This document shows, piece after piece, positions 29,396 through 38,981 of a stretch of DNA of 56,191 bases (its first letter is position 1; each line of letters starts with the position of its first letter). The stretch comes from a virus. The position numbers and the translations under genes were made by a program. The notes beneath the pieces were generated by a model that saw only the letters and a program-made list of their open reading frames with translations, made no database searches and had not been told where the DNA came from. Where the stretch lies: IMG/VR virus record IMGVR_UViG_3300027987_000011, positions 1-56,191 of that record. One strand, written 5' to 3'.

Positions 29396-31609
29396 TTAGT
29401 TGTTCTGGGGATCTTCGAGCAGCGTGACGGTTACGTTGAGCCCCGATGCGCCAATGACCTGCGGACTTTTCAGATGCTTGTATCGCGGACTATCCGCAGC
29501 ACTGCTCTTCCGCGAGCGAACTTCGACGTTGACTGCTCCTCCGTAGTTGTAATTGGCGTTCTCCACGATGCCGCTGGCGTTCGTGTCGGCCCCCCCTGAG
29601 CCACTGATAAGCTCGTCGCCCTTCGAGACGCCACCACCTGTGGCCGTAACATAGATCCCGGTCTGGGCGTTCTGCACTGGCGAACCCGCCTCGTCCAGCA
29701 CCGTGACCTTCAGGCTCACGGTGTTGATGATGGAGATGGCCGAAGCGGGCGATCCTGACCGCGACTTCGTGGTGGGGTTGGAACCGCTGCTGGCGTTTGC
29801 CTGCACTTCGCCGTCCCGCCAGACGGCGTGGATAAGGTCGTAGCTCTGAGCGGTCCAACCTCCACCTGACGCGAGGGTCGCAGCGTTACCTGCCGAAGAC
29901 GGGGCAGACGAGTCGTAGCCGACCACGACGTAGTTCGATCCGTCGCCACCCGTGTATTCGATAGCGATGGTGTAGTTCGTCGAGCCCAGCATGTCGTAGA
30001 ACTCTGCTGCCTCGAAGTAGAAGTCCACGTCCGCGAGCGAACCCGTCAGGGTGCTCACGTCGAGGACCGTCGCTGCCACGAGCGTCGCGCCCGTGGGCAC
30101 GGACGACGTGCCGAACGTACCGCTGTGGGCGTAGAGCTTCACCGTCGCGTTGCCGGTCGGTGAGCCCACCTTCCGCAGATAGAACTGAGCGCGAACAAGC
30201 TGCCCCGCCGTGGCGTTCGCGAACGACTGGGCCACCCCGTCGAGGGTGCCGTTTCCGATGTTGACCTCGGCATCCTGATTCGTGTTCGCGTAAGCCTGGA
30301 CGGAGGTCGCGTTGTTGGCGTTCCTGATGTCCACGTCGTTCCCGCTGAAGAGCAGGCCGACGTAACTGAAGTCGCCCTCGGTCTGGTGGTAGATGCCAGC
30401 CGGATCGTTGGTCGCGTCGGTGTTGGCAAGGAACGACGAGTTCCTGACGTTCGCGTTCGCCTCCCAGTTGAGTGCGCCCTGCGTGCCGGTGTACCCGGAG
30501 AACACGCAGTTGCGGAGCACCACCCGACCGGAGTCGATCATCTCGCAGTTCGTGAACGTCACGCCCGCGTAGACGTGATTCGGTCCATCCGTCGCGTCGT
30601 TCGAGAGCGTCGTTGTCGTGCCGTCGAACCCGTCGAACACGGTGCCGTGCATATCCACGGCGGTGATCGTGCCGCTGAAGTTGAGGTCGAGGGTGTTCGT
30701 GTTGGCTGCGCCCGTGATGCCCAGGCCAGCCTTCTTGAACACCGACCCGCCCGTACCAGTGCGGTCGTCACCTGAGCCCACGAGGATGCCATCCTCGACA
30801 TCCGTCGTCCCGGTGCCCTCTTGGATCACGAGTGCGTTGAAGCCCGACGCGAGCGCGGTGACGATGCTCGTGCCGTTCTCGTACTCCTTCGGCTCCCACA
30901 CGAGAACCTGACCACCGTCGTCGAGGTAACAGTCGCCCGCCCCGCTCGGGGCACCCAGCGCGATCCGACCGGCGCAGAAGTACACACCCGACCGCTCCTG
31001 AATCAGACCGTAGGCGCTACCTGCGTCAGCCGACGCGATGTCCGACCATAGGAGCCGGTCCCCGGATGTTCCCCCTGTGACGTAGGGTCCGGTGGTGTAC
31101 CGGATGATGTCCATGAGGATGTTGTCGCTGGTGCCACCGACCGCGCCCGCGAGCGTGAGTTCGACGCCGATGTACGTCACGGACGCCATGTTGGGCGAGC
31201 CCGTGTCGGTCACGCTCCCCGTTTTGGTCGGGTCGATCACATACATCTGCCAACCCGCCTTCACGGTGTCGCTGCCGCCGATGTAAAAGCTCCGGTAGTT
31301 GGCGCTGCTGGAGCCGACCCGGAGGATCATCCCGCCGTTCGCGATGGTGTCGAGAGCGCCGATGCTCTTGCAGTTGATCCAGGCGTAGATGTGCGTCACG
31401 CTGGAGGACATGTTCACGCCCGTCCCAGCGGTGTAGACGATGCCGCGACCCGATGCCGTCTTCCGCCCCCCGAAGCTGTTCGTGCCTTCGATGAAGTCGT
31501 CGGTATTGGCCGCCCCTCCCGGCCCCGCACCGATATTTCCCCAGCCTGCGTCCGCTCCGTTCCCACTGGAGCCGAACTGGGTCATCCCGTTGATGGTCGC
31601 GGTCGCCAT
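29396..31609 (-). CDS. Large virion protein, beta-helix-like tail fibre
   Basis: A 737-residue Gly/Ser/Thr/Asn-rich protein. The middle (about 280-430) alternates short strands and Asn/Gly turns (VVLRNCVFSGY, NVRNSSFLANT), the look of a right-handed beta-helix. A jelly-roll-like region (about 470-590) and a C-terminal Ig-like domain (SLKVTVLDEAGSPV) follow. A receptor-binding fibre is the best guess. Confidence 0.72.
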   Translation of the reverse strand: MATATINGMTQFGSSGNGADAGWGNIGAGPGGAANTDDFIEGTNSFGGRKTASGRGIVYTAGTGVNMSSSVTHIYAWINCKSIGALDTIANGGMILRVGSSSANYRSFYIGGSDTVKAGWQMYVIDPTKTGSVTDTGSPNMASVTYIGVELTLAGAVGGTSDNILMDIIRYTTGPYVTGGTSGDRLLWSDIASADAGSAYGLIQERSGVYFCAGRIALGAPSGAGDCYLDDGGQVLVWEPKEYENGTSIVTALASGFNALVIQEGTGTTDVEDGILVGSGDDRTGTGGSVFKKAGLGITGAANTNTLDLNFSGTITAVDMHGTVFDGFDGTTTTLSNDATDGPNHVYAGVTFTNCEMIDSGRVVLRNCVFSGYTGTQGALNWEANANVRNSSFLANTDATNDPAGIYHQTEGDFSYVGLLFSGNDVDIRNANNATSVQAYANTNQDAEVNIGNGTLDGVAQSFANATAGQLVRAQFYLRKVGSPTGNATVKLYAHSGTFGTSSVPTGATLVAATVLDVSTLTGSLADVDFYFEAAEFYDMLGSTNYTIAIEYTGGDGSNYVVVGYDSSAPSSAGNAATLASGGGWTAQSYDLIHAVWRDGEVQANASSGSNPTTKSRSGSPASAISIINTVSLKVTVLDEAGSPVQNAQTGIYVTATGGGVSKGDELISGSGGADTNASGIVENANYNYGGAVNVEVRSRKSSAADSPRYKHLKSPQVIGASGLNVTVTLLEDPQNN

Positions 31610-31621
31610 GCTCTAGCTCCC

Positions 31622-32377
31622 TCAGTACGACCAGTCGTAGCTGTATGGGTGGCTGGGCGATGAGTCGCCGCCCAGCACCGAATCGAATAGCCAGTAGAGC
31701 CCCGCGCCCAGGATGCCGCCGCCGACAGCCCAGACGGCCTTACCGACCGTGAACGAGAAGATCGGCACCGGCTGGATCGGGTTGCACACGTCGGGAGAGA
31801 TCACACCACGTTCCGGGGTGGCGCGCACCCACGGCGGCGTCGTGATGTTCACCAGTGCGTTGCTGCCTTCGCAGCCTACACTGTAGGTCTGTGTGAACGG
31901 ACTCACTGTGAGGTTCGTGCGGAGCCTCCACGGCGACTCCGGTCGGTACGTGACGAAGAGGTCGCCCTGGATCGGTGGCCCCTCGACTTGGAACGTCGCT
32001 TCCTGGGTTCCCTCTGGTTCGTTATCCGGCACCTCTACCACCACGGATGATTCGACCGATGTCCGGTAGGCGTCGAACTCCACACGCACGCTGTTGAGCG
32101 CCCGGAGCGCCTGCGCTCGCCCGTTCACGGCAAGGTCCAGGGACGTGAGCAGTCCGGTGATCGAATCCTCGTCCACCTGACCCTGGGTCTGCATGATGGA
32201 GACGGTCGTCGAGAGAGAGTCCCCGTACATCGTCAGGGTGTCCCGCAGGGCGGCAGCGTTCGCCGCAGCTACGTCGAGGTCCCGGCGCATCTCCACGCTC
32301 TGGGCGTATAGGACGGCAGCAGCCAGCCCGGACGCTACGGTACCTGCCAGCAGCAGGATGATGAGCAGCTTCTTCAC
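31622..32377 (-). CDS. Membrane-anchored lysis-region protein, spanin-like
   Basis: GTG 32377 overlaps the previous stop (GTGA) and has GGAGGG upstream. The 251-residue product has an N-terminal membrane helix (about 3-26), a coiled-coil periplasmic part (about 28-110), a beta part with two Cys, and a hydrophobic C-terminal stretch. The first half resembles an inner-membrane spanin. It lies in a cluster with small membrane proteins and a DUF5675-like protein. Confidence 0.55.
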   Translation of the reverse strand: MKKLLIILLLAGTVASGLAAAVLYAQSVEMRRDLDVAAANAAALRDTLTMYGDSLSTTVSIMQTQGQVDEDSITGLLTSLDLAVNGRAQALRALNSVRVEFDAYRTSVESSVVVEVPDNEPEGTQEATFQVEGPPIQGDLFVTYRPESPWRLRTNLTVSPFTQTYSVGCEGSNALVNITTPPWVRATPERGVISPDVCNPIQPVPIFSFTVGKAVWAVGGGILGAGLYWLFDSVLGGDSSPSHPYSYDWSY

Positions 32378-32589
32378 GGTGCCCTCCAGGCGCGAATCCA
32401 ACGCTCCACGCCGTCGATGATGTCCGGTCCCGCGATGCTGCCCGCGAGCACGCAGACCATGATGAGGAACGCCAGCGCCACCCTCCAGTCGTTGAAGATG
32501 TCGCGGAGCGCCCGGATCAGTTCCCGAACCACATCCCAGGCGTTCGAGCCCTGGATCTTGTCGTCTGGCACGTCGTTGTCAGGTGGCAT
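32374..32589 (-). CDS. Small membrane protein of the lysis region
   Basis: ATG 32589 sits behind GGAGGAGG; ATG 32604 is an alternative. The 71-residue product has an acidic start, an amphipathic helix and one membrane helix (about 40-58). It may be part of a holin/antiholin system with its neighbours. Confidence 0.6.
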   Translation of the reverse strand: MPPDNDVPDDKIQGSNAWDVVRELIRALRDIFNDWRVALAFLIMVCVLAGSIAGPDIIDGVERWIRAWRAP

Positions 32590-32953
32590 CTCCTCCTCCG
32601 TCATAGCCAAGTCCGACCCAGGCAACCGTGCCCAGGCTCAACATGAGCAGCCCCAGAGTATGAGCCACCCAGAAGTCCGCAAGATATGCGAACACTGCGG
32701 TCGCCGGTCCCACCACGTCACCGATGCCGTCGATGAGCCAGACCCAGGCGGGATGAGACTTCAGTCGGTGTTCTTGGTACTGCCGGTACTCGAACCACCC
32801 GTAGATCCCCAGAGCAGCGAGAAGACCCAGTGCAGCAATCGCGAAAGGGATGAAGTCCACGACCGCGACGAAGAGGTCTGCGACGACGAGGTGAACGACC
32901 CAGGTGGTGGGTTGGAAGGCGTCGATCCTTCCCCAGTATCCTTTCAGGCCCAC
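32579..32953 (-). CDS. Multi-helix membrane protein, holin candidate
   Basis: The ORF extends far upstream as shadow; the coupled start is GTG 32953, overlapping the end of the DUF5675-like gene. The 124-residue product has about three membrane segments (near residues 17-50, 70-95 and 98-115). Size, topology and neighbours fit a class I holin. Confidence 0.55.
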   Translation of the reverse strand: MGLKGYWGRIDAFQPTTWVVHLVVADLFVAVVDFIPFAIAALGLLAALGIYGWFEYRQYQEHRLKSHPAWVWLIDGIGDVVGPATAVFAYLADFWVAHTLGLLMLSLGTVAWVGLGYDGGGDAT

Positions 32954-33438
32954 GGCTGCATCTCCGTCACATGGAGGACACACTTCTCCCCTGCGATCAG
33001 GGCAGTAGCAATCTCCTCGTACACCTTCTTGTAGGCGGCTTCTGACCGCCCGATGAAGAACTCCCCGTCCGGGTAGATGCCGGGGACCTCGCCCACGCCC
33101 ACACATCCCTTCGTCTGCGTCTCGTAATTCAGGATGTGGATGTAGACGCTCGTGAACTCGGGCACGTTCTGGAGTTCGATCATGCCCTTGTGCCACTCGC
33201 CGTACTTGCGGCGGTAGTCGTGGTTCATCATCTCGGGGTTGTCCATGCCGTCCGTCCGCAGCTTCAACTCGTAAGTGCCGACCGGGATGCACGTCTCCCC
33301 GTAGACCTTCGTGTGGCGACGCTCGTCTTCGAGCGTGAAGGCCATGTCCACCGTGTCACCGCCGTCGATCAACCTGCGAAAGAGGCCCAGGGTCGAGTTG
33401 CGGCCCAGGCCGTACCTCACCACGGCGTACTGCTTCAT
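32944..33438 (-). CDS. DUF5675-like protein
   Basis: A 164-residue protein from ATG 33438 (ATGA overlap). The sequence KVYGETCIPVGTYELKLR and a later VGVGEVPG recall DUF5675, small phage proteins often next to holins and thought to have an L,D-transpeptidase-like shape. Cys 50 and Cys 111 region could form the active centre. It is the best candidate here for a cell-wall-active protein, but activity is unproven. No classic lysozyme or amidase motif occurs in the window. Confidence 0.65.
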   Translation of the reverse strand: MKQYAVVRYGLGRNSTLGLFRRLIDGGDTVDMAFTLEDERRHTKVYGETCIPVGTYELKLRTDGMDNPEMMNHDYRRKYGEWHKGMIELQNVPEFTSVYIHILNYETQTKGCVGVGEVPGIYPDGEFFIGRSEAAYKKVYEEIATALIAGEKCVLHVTEMQPWA

Positions 33439-33719
33439 CGGTTGTCGTCCCTGCGGGACACGTAGGAGTCGAACTTGGACTCCAGTGATCGCATCCGGTC
33501 GTTCATCCGCTGTTCGAGAGCCTGAACCTGATCGTACTGGCGGCTCTCCTGACTAGCCACCTCGGCACGTAGCAGCGTGACGTTCGTGTCCAGCCTGCCC
33601 ACCTGCGAATAGGTGGCGATGGCTCCTATGACTCCAGCGGACAGCAGGAGCGAGATCACTCCCATCACCCACCAGAAGGCTTTGAAGCCGCTGCCTTCAT
33701 TGTTCGGTGTGTCTGTCAT
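33435..33719 (-). CDS. Membrane protein with coiled-coil tail
   Basis: From ATG 33719, behind AGAGGA, the 94-residue product has one membrane helix (about 14-36) and a heptad-like charged tail. It resembles small phage lysis-associated proteins with one helix and a coiled coil. It directly follows the tail-tip genes. Confidence 0.62.
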   Translation of the reverse strand: MTDTPNNEGSGFKAFWWVMGVISLLLSAGVIGAIATYSQVGRLDTNVTLLRAEVASQESRQYDQVQALEQRMNDRMRSLESKFDSYVSRRDDNR

Positions 33720-33723
33720 TCCT

Positions 33724-36285
33724 CTAAGCGCCCATGACGAAGGAAGGTGTACGCCGAACGGTGCCGACCTCGGAACTGGCACCGATGGGAGTGATGCGGA
33801 ACTCCACCCTCTTAGATAGGTCAGCATCGTCGCTACTCCTCTGCGCGAAAGTGTACGTCTGCGACGTGCCCGTCACGCCGGTCCATGAACGGACGGAAAC
33901 TCCGTCGATCAGGACTTCGATGGTGAGCGTACCGACCAGGGTGAAGCCGATGGAGTCGTCCTGGGCGACCATCTGAGACTGCCCAGTACGGGACCGATGT
34001 GACCACGAGAGGACCACATCACCGGACGTTGTAGCGGGCCAAGTCTCGTAGCCTGCTCCGTCCAGTTGCACATTGCCGGGGGGGTAAGGCGCACTGGCAC
34101 GCTGCCCAACTAGGGCGGTGTGCATCTCGGCCCTATCCACCTCTTCCGACGTTCCGTCGATGTCCACGATCACCGGCCACATCTGGACGTTCGTGAAATC
34201 GTCCAGATCGTCGGGGTCCGTTAGGTCGAGCGCGCTGTTCGCGCCCGTCGCGTTGTAGTAGAAGAAGACGGGGCTGCTCGGGACGTGATAGTCGGGCACT
34301 GTGTCCAACTGGCCGCGCCACACGCCACCAATCAGGTATCGGTTCCCACCCAGGTTCGCGATGTACTGCCAGCACAGGATCTCGTTATCGACGATGCACA
34401 GGCGCTCGCCCGCCAACATCCCCGCGAACGTCACGTTGGTCAGGTCTTCGAGGTTGCCCGCACTCTCCACGACGAAGGTGATGCTCTTCATCGGGACGCC
34501 CTTCTGGGGTAGCTCGTCTTCGAGCAAGCCGACCGCGACGAAATCCTTCGCGCCGACCATCTTCTCGCGCTCCGCGCCGTGGATCGCCCGCCAGCACTCC
34601 CAGTAGTTGTCGTGGTTCGTCGTCCGACTCACGCAGGCCCACGCACGACCACCTGTCGTGTTGTGCCAGTACGGTGCCTCGAAGAGCTTCACGTAGGGGT
34701 GGGTGGAGTAGACCGCACCCGGATCGTCTGCGGGATCGTACCCTGCCACGATCAGGGCGAGTGGCCCACATGGCTCCAGATCCACGAGGTCGTCCGGGGA
34801 AGCGTAGGCGCGGGTCGAGAGATCCCACGCATCCTGAACCGCTTCGATGCGCACCTCGCCCTCGACCAGTGAGCCGTAGTCGATGCTCGCGACGCGGCAG
34901 ACCATCGCGGTCACGCCGTACTCGCTGCTCGTGATCTTGAACGGCTTGCCGGGGTGGAAGCCGTAGGTGACTCGGTTCGTCCGCAGGCGGAAGCGGTTCA
35001 GCGGAACGGAGGTCGTCCGGTTCAGGCGCTCCGCTGCCGTCTGGGCCTGCTGGTGCGTGCCCAAGCCCTTCAGCGTCACCTCGCGGCTGATGATCTCTCC
35101 GTCCATCGCCTGGATCGCTGCGAGGTTCTGCGCCTGCGCTGCGGCGTCCGTGAAGCGACGGTGGATGTCGATGAACTTCACCTTCGTCTCGTTGACGGCC
35201 TCGCCCCACGAGCCCCGCGTGAACGAGTCGATCACGCTGTTCGTCTCGTCCAGGGAGACGAGGTTGCCCACGGTGTAGTCGTTCCTGATGAGCTTGATCG
35301 TGATGAGCCCGGAGGTCGGGTCCTGATAGATCAGCCCCTCGACGTGCCGCAGGATCTCACCGATGGCGGTGTACGCTTCGCCCGTCGAGGCAAGCTGCCC
35401 GGAGTAGCCAAGGCCCTCGCTGTAGAGCGTCGCACCCACAGCCTGGAAGCTGGCGAGGTCGATGTCGTTGGGGTTCCGGCCCAGGCCCCACACAGTGTCC
35501 GTCAGGATCTCGTAGATGCACTCGGCTGCGTTGGCGACCTCGTTCCCATCCTCGTCTGTGATGACCGACAGTGCGGTCTGCCCCAGCACGTCCGGGCAGC
35601 GACGCATCACGAAGCGCCAAGGCGGCGGGGAGGGGGACTTCCCCATGTTCATCCGACGCAGCACGGCGTAGGTGAGGAGTCTGTACTGCGGCAGGATGTC
35701 CGCGCCCCAGAACGCCGCGAGGTAGTCGTTCGGACCCTGGACGTTCGAGCCCCAGTGCATATCGAACTGGCCGACGACCCCGCCGCTTTGTTCGATACCG
35801 CCCATCAGGTCGGGTGCGTTCACGGAGACGCGGGTGACGTTCCCGTCCGCTGGATAGTCGATGGGCAGCACGGGCTTCGTGAGGTCAGGCCACTTCTTCG
35901 GCTCCTCTTCTTGCTCCTCCGAAATGAACTGCTCCGTTCTGCTGAGTCGCTTTTCACCGATGAAGATGTCGATGAGTTGATCGACGGGTCCGTGGCAGAG
36001 CGTGAGCATCATCCCGCAGTAGTAGTCGTGGCCTGCCGGGACATCCTGTCTGATGATCCCCCACAACTGCGTGACTTCCTTCGAGACTTCCTTCGCGCTC
36101 ACGTCACCGAACCATGTGATGCTCGGCCCGACGACCGTGGTCCCGAAGATCACGGGTATGGCTTCGCCCTCACGAGGCTTCGGCGGGCGGAAGATGCCGG
36201 GATCAGGATGCTCTGGCTTCGGACGCAGCCACAGGTACAGCAGCGTCGTGCCGACCCACAGGGCGATGTAGATGAGCCAGTCCAT
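33724..36285 (-). CDS. Tail hub/tip attachment protein (gpJ-like)
   Basis: An 853-residue protein, the largest of the tail-tip set. It starts with a hydrophobic segment (LIYIALWVGTTLLYLWL), has a conserved hub-type middle with DPTSGLITIKLIRNDY, and beta-sandwich-like parts at the C-terminal end, where receptor contact is expected. Together with the BR0599-type gene just upstream this matches the tail-tip block of GTA/YuA-like phages. TGATG overlap with that gene. Confidence 0.75.
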   Translation of the reverse strand: MDWLIYIALWVGTTLLYLWLRPKPEHPDPGIFRPPKPREGEAIPVIFGTTVVGPSITWFGDVSAKEVSKEVTQLWGIIRQDVPAGHDYYCGMMLTLCHGPVDQLIDIFIGEKRLSRTEQFISEEQEEEPKKWPDLTKPVLPIDYPADGNVTRVSVNAPDLMGGIEQSGGVVGQFDMHWGSNVQGPNDYLAAFWGADILPQYRLLTYAVLRRMNMGKSPSPPPWRFVMRRCPDVLGQTALSVITDEDGNEVANAAECIYEILTDTVWGLGRNPNDIDLASFQAVGATLYSEGLGYSGQLASTGEAYTAIGEILRHVEGLIYQDPTSGLITIKLIRNDYTVGNLVSLDETNSVIDSFTRGSWGEAVNETKVKFIDIHRRFTDAAAQAQNLAAIQAMDGEIISREVTLKGLGTHQQAQTAAERLNRTTSVPLNRFRLRTNRVTYGFHPGKPFKITSSEYGVTAMVCRVASIDYGSLVEGEVRIEAVQDAWDLSTRAYASPDDLVDLEPCGPLALIVAGYDPADDPGAVYSTHPYVKLFEAPYWHNTTGGRAWACVSRTTNHDNYWECWRAIHGAEREKMVGAKDFVAVGLLEDELPQKGVPMKSITFVVESAGNLEDLTNVTFAGMLAGERLCIVDNEILCWQYIANLGGNRYLIGGVWRGQLDTVPDYHVPSSPVFFYYNATGANSALDLTDPDDLDDFTNVQMWPVIVDIDGTSEEVDRAEMHTALVGQRASAPYPPGNVQLDGAGYETWPATTSGDVVLSWSHRSRTGQSQMVAQDDSIGFTLVGTLTIEVLIDGVSVRSWTGVTGTSQTYTFAQRSSDDADLSKRVEFRITPIGASSEVGTVRRTPSFVMGA

Positions 36286-37100
36286 CAGTTCCCCGTCAGG
36301 TCTACGAAGGGATCGCGTTCGGGGTGCAGCGGGAAGCCCCCGAAGTTCGGAATGTTGTCGAACTTGTCACGACACGTTGTGTGCTTCCGGTCGCAGCCGA
36401 CGTAGGCGGTCATCGCGTCGCTGACGGTCCAGTACGACGGGGGCGTCTGAAGAAGAGTGAACTCCTGCCCGCCGACCCAGTTGCGGTGGTCCTGAATGAA
36501 CGCCTTGAAGCCCGTGCCGTTGTGGACGAGAACGCCCGCATTGAAGTAGTCGGCCCCCAGGTTGGGGATCGTGTCCACGGTGACGATGTTGTTCACGATG
36601 GAGTAGATCGAACCCGTGTAGGCGTAGTTCGCCGGGTCGAGCGCGCAGCGTGGCCCATACAGGACGTGAGGGCACGTCCGCATGATGATGTGGCGAGGGA
36701 TCGACTTCTCCGCGCTGCCCAGGGGGCTCTGGCAGTCGAGCGTGATTTCCTCGCTCTCCAGTTCCGCGTTCGAGACACGACCCTTGAAGAGCACGATGAA
36801 GTCCGGGTCGTTCCGGTGCATCCGATAGATCGTCAGCGTCACCGGACTCGGGGTGGACCCGTTGATGAACTGGGCGCAGACCTTCAGGGTCCGGTCGAGC
36901 CGCACCTTCAGCTTCGAGGAAGCCGTATCCTCGTCTCGCTCGAACGCACCACGGCTGATCGTCTGGGGAGAGTACGTGATGCCCTGGAAGACGTGGGACA
37001 TGTCCCCTGACGTGTACGGCCAGCAGATCCCCTTCCGCTCGAAGAGGTAGAGTTCGATGGGCCGTCCCTCTGCCCCACTCTCGTATCCGCTGAAGCTCAT
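36285..37100 (-). CDS. BR0599/DUF2163-type tail-tip protein
   Basis: From ATG 37100 (ATGA) this 271-residue protein has the DUF2163/BR0599 pattern: a beta-rich first domain and a C-terminal CPHVLYGPRCALD followed by GCDRKHTTCRDKFDN, paired Cys that should form disulphides or bind a metal. Such proteins link the distal tail to the hub. The longer ORF upstream is shadow. Confidence 0.78.
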   Translation of the reverse strand: MSFSGYESGAEGRPIELYLFERKGICWPYTSGDMSHVFQGITYSPQTISRGAFERDEDTASSKLKVRLDRTLKVCAQFINGSTPSPVTLTIYRMHRNDPDFIVLFKGRVSNAELESEEITLDCQSPLGSAEKSIPRHIIMRTCPHVLYGPRCALDPANYAYTGSIYSIVNNIVTVDTIPNLGADYFNAGVLVHNGTGFKAFIQDHRNWVGGQEFTLLQTPPSYWTVSDAMTAYVGCDRKHTTCRDKFDNIPNFGGFPLHPERDPFVDLTGN

Positions 37101-37789
37101 GGTACCGGGGCCTCCCTCGGGACTTCCATCCAGCCGATCCGCGCCTCGGCCAGCGAGTGCCCGAACCAGTCCAACTTCACGCTGTCTGTCTGGAGGCGAG
37201 CGAGCACGAGGAAGCTCACCATGAATTGTCCCAGTGTGTGCGTGCCGATGTTCGAGAAGAGCGTCAGGCTCTCCGTCGTGCCGTTGTCGCTCGGCGTCGG
37301 GGAGATGCCTACGGGGGTGATCGTGCCGTCGTAGTCGATGACCGCGATGTGCCGTCTCGCGTAGTGCGGCCACAGGTACCCAGAGTACCCTATGGATTCG
37401 ATGGTGAGGGCCGTGCCCGTGATGCTCGCCGTGGGCTCCAGATCGCGGTGCCACGTCGGCACCCAGACCGGGATCTGCCGCCCCCGGAACGAGCGCAGCC
37501 AGGACCGGAACTCGTTGATCGCATCCCTGCCCTCCAGCGTGACCGTCACGTCGAAGCGGGGGACGGGGGTGGCGGTGTGCGAGCGCGTCTTCTGGAGCCC
37601 TGTGACGTTCTCCAGGGTGGTCATCCCACGGATGATTCTCTCCCTGGGGTTGTCGGCCCAGTTCAGCGGCAGGTCGAACACGTTGTACCCCTTGTAGGGC
37701 GCGAGCGAGCGTTCACCGATGAGAGGATCGTTCACCTCGGTGATGAGCCGGTCGCTGGCTTCCGTGTTGAGGTACTGTGGCAGTGCCAT
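37097..37789 (-). CDS. Distal tail protein (putative)
   Basis: A 230-residue, beta-rich protein just before the BR0599-type gene, with Trp-rich loops (WVPTWHRDL) as in distal tail/hub-linking proteins. In this phage group the slot is filled by a DUF2460-like or Dit-like protein. Assigned by position and composition. Confidence 0.6.
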   Translation of the reverse strand: MALPQYLNTEASDRLITEVNDPLIGERSLAPYKGYNVFDLPLNWADNPRERIIRGMTTLENVTGLQKTRSHTATPVPRFDVTVTLEGRDAINEFRSWLRSFRGRQIPVWVPTWHRDLEPTASITGTALTIESIGYSGYLWPHYARRHIAVIDYDGTITPVGISPTPSDNGTTESLTLFSNIGTHTLGQFMVSFLVLARLQTDSVKLDWFGHSLAEARIGWMEVPREAPVP

Positions 37790-37790
37790 C

Positions 37791-38003
37791 CTACTTCTCG
37801 CCCTCCCTCTTCCTGACCTCGTAGTGTAGCATCATCGCCGTCTGGCCCTCCGGGTCGATGACGGGAGCGTTGTTCAGAGCGCCCATGAGAGCCATGAGAT
37901 CCTGGGACGGCCCAGACAGCAGCCCCGCGATGTTCGTGTGAATCGGTGCCTCCCCGATCAGGTCGATCACCTTCTGCTTCTGCTCCTGCGAGTCAAAGAT
38001 CAC
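37791..38003 (-). CDS. Small helical protein in the tail region
   Basis: A 70-residue helical protein starting at GTG 38003 behind GGGGG. No motif recognised. It separates the fibre-like proteins from the distal tail protein. Confidence 0.6.
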   Translation of the reverse strand: MIFDSQEQKQKVIDLIGEAPIHTNIAGLLSGPSQDLMALMGALNNAPVIDPEGQTAMMLHYEVRKREGEK

Positions 38004-38015
38004 TACGCCCCCTAG

Positions 38016-38981
38016 CTAGGCGGAAAGGATGCCCTTCGTCTTCAGGTCTTCGATGAGCGTGCCCACGATGTCGGCAAGCTCGGCCACCACCACCGTGTCC
38101 GCGTCACAGGTGCGGTCGGTGCTCAGATTCGTGAACGTCGTGTAGCCAGTCTGCGGGGCACTCGGTGCCGCACCAGCGAAGCCGAAGTTCGTGCCGTCGT
38201 GATTCAGGGTCCCGGCGATCTGTATTTCACCACCGAAGTAGCTCGCGTTGTTCGCCACATAGATCGCCCAGTTGGTCGCGCCCTGGGTCTGCGCGGCGAC
38301 GTAGACGCCGTACAGTGTCGTGATCGTCGAGCCCGCACCCTTCGAGGCGTCGAGGACGTTCAGGCCGTACCCAGCAGCCATCGTGAACGCTGCTGCCGCC
38401 GTCGCCACCTGCGCCCGGAGCGCGGCACCTGCTACGGTCGCAGCGGACCCGAACGTCGCTGCGATGTCAGCACCCAACTGCGTCGTTCCAGTGAGCGCAG
38501 CCGTCCCGATGTAGAGCCCCTTGCCCGCGTCGGGAGCAGCACCGACGCCCAACAACGTGCTCCTGACAGATGCACCGAAGACAGCCGCCATGCTGGCGCG
38601 GGTGATCTTCAGGGCGGTGCCGACCGCAGCGCCCGCGTCCGTGTAAGCGACGACCTCGAAGTCGGAACCGGCGTCAGATCCCGCCTCGGCGGTGCTTTCG
38701 GCGCGCACCGACCAGCGTGCCACCCCGCCTGTCTGATAGATGACTGAGCGAAGCTGTCCAGCAGCGGTGTTCAGGTAGACGCTCAGGGGTGATGCGAGCG
38801 CATCGCCACCGAAGTCGCCGTCGCCAGCAGACGCGACGCTGGAGAACGATCCAGCACCAACGGAAGCGAGGATCTGCGAGAGCGTCATCTTCTTCGTGGT
38901 GCCACCCTGGTTCACCGCGAACTCGTCGGTGCCCGCAGGGGTCACGACTGCCGGAAGGGCACTGATTTTCACGTCAGCCAT
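38016..38981 (-). CDS. Ala/Gly/Thr-rich tail fibre-like protein
   Basis: This 321-residue protein starts with MADVKISALPAV and a conserved N-terminal attachment segment (FAVNQGGTTKKMTLSQI) common in phage tail fibres, then has Ala/Gly-rich repeats (GLYIGTAALTGT) typical of shaft regions, and ends in a helix. It overlaps the FN3-containing gene by eight bases. Confidence 0.72.
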   Translation of the reverse strand: MADVKISALPAVVTPAGTDEFAVNQGGTTKKMTLSQILASVGAGSFSSVASAGDGDFGGDALASPLSVYLNTAAGQLRSVIYQTGGVARWSVRAESTAEAGSDAGSDFEVVAYTDAGAAVGTALKITRASMAAVFGASVRSTLLGVGAAPDAGKGLYIGTAALTGTTQLGADIAATFGSAATVAGAALRAQVATAAAAFTMAAGYGLNVLDASKGAGSTITTLYGVYVAAQTQGATNWAIYVANNASYFGGEIQIAGTLNHDGTNFGFAGAAPSAPQTGYTTFTNLSTDRTCDADTVVVAELADIVGTLIEDLKTKGILSA

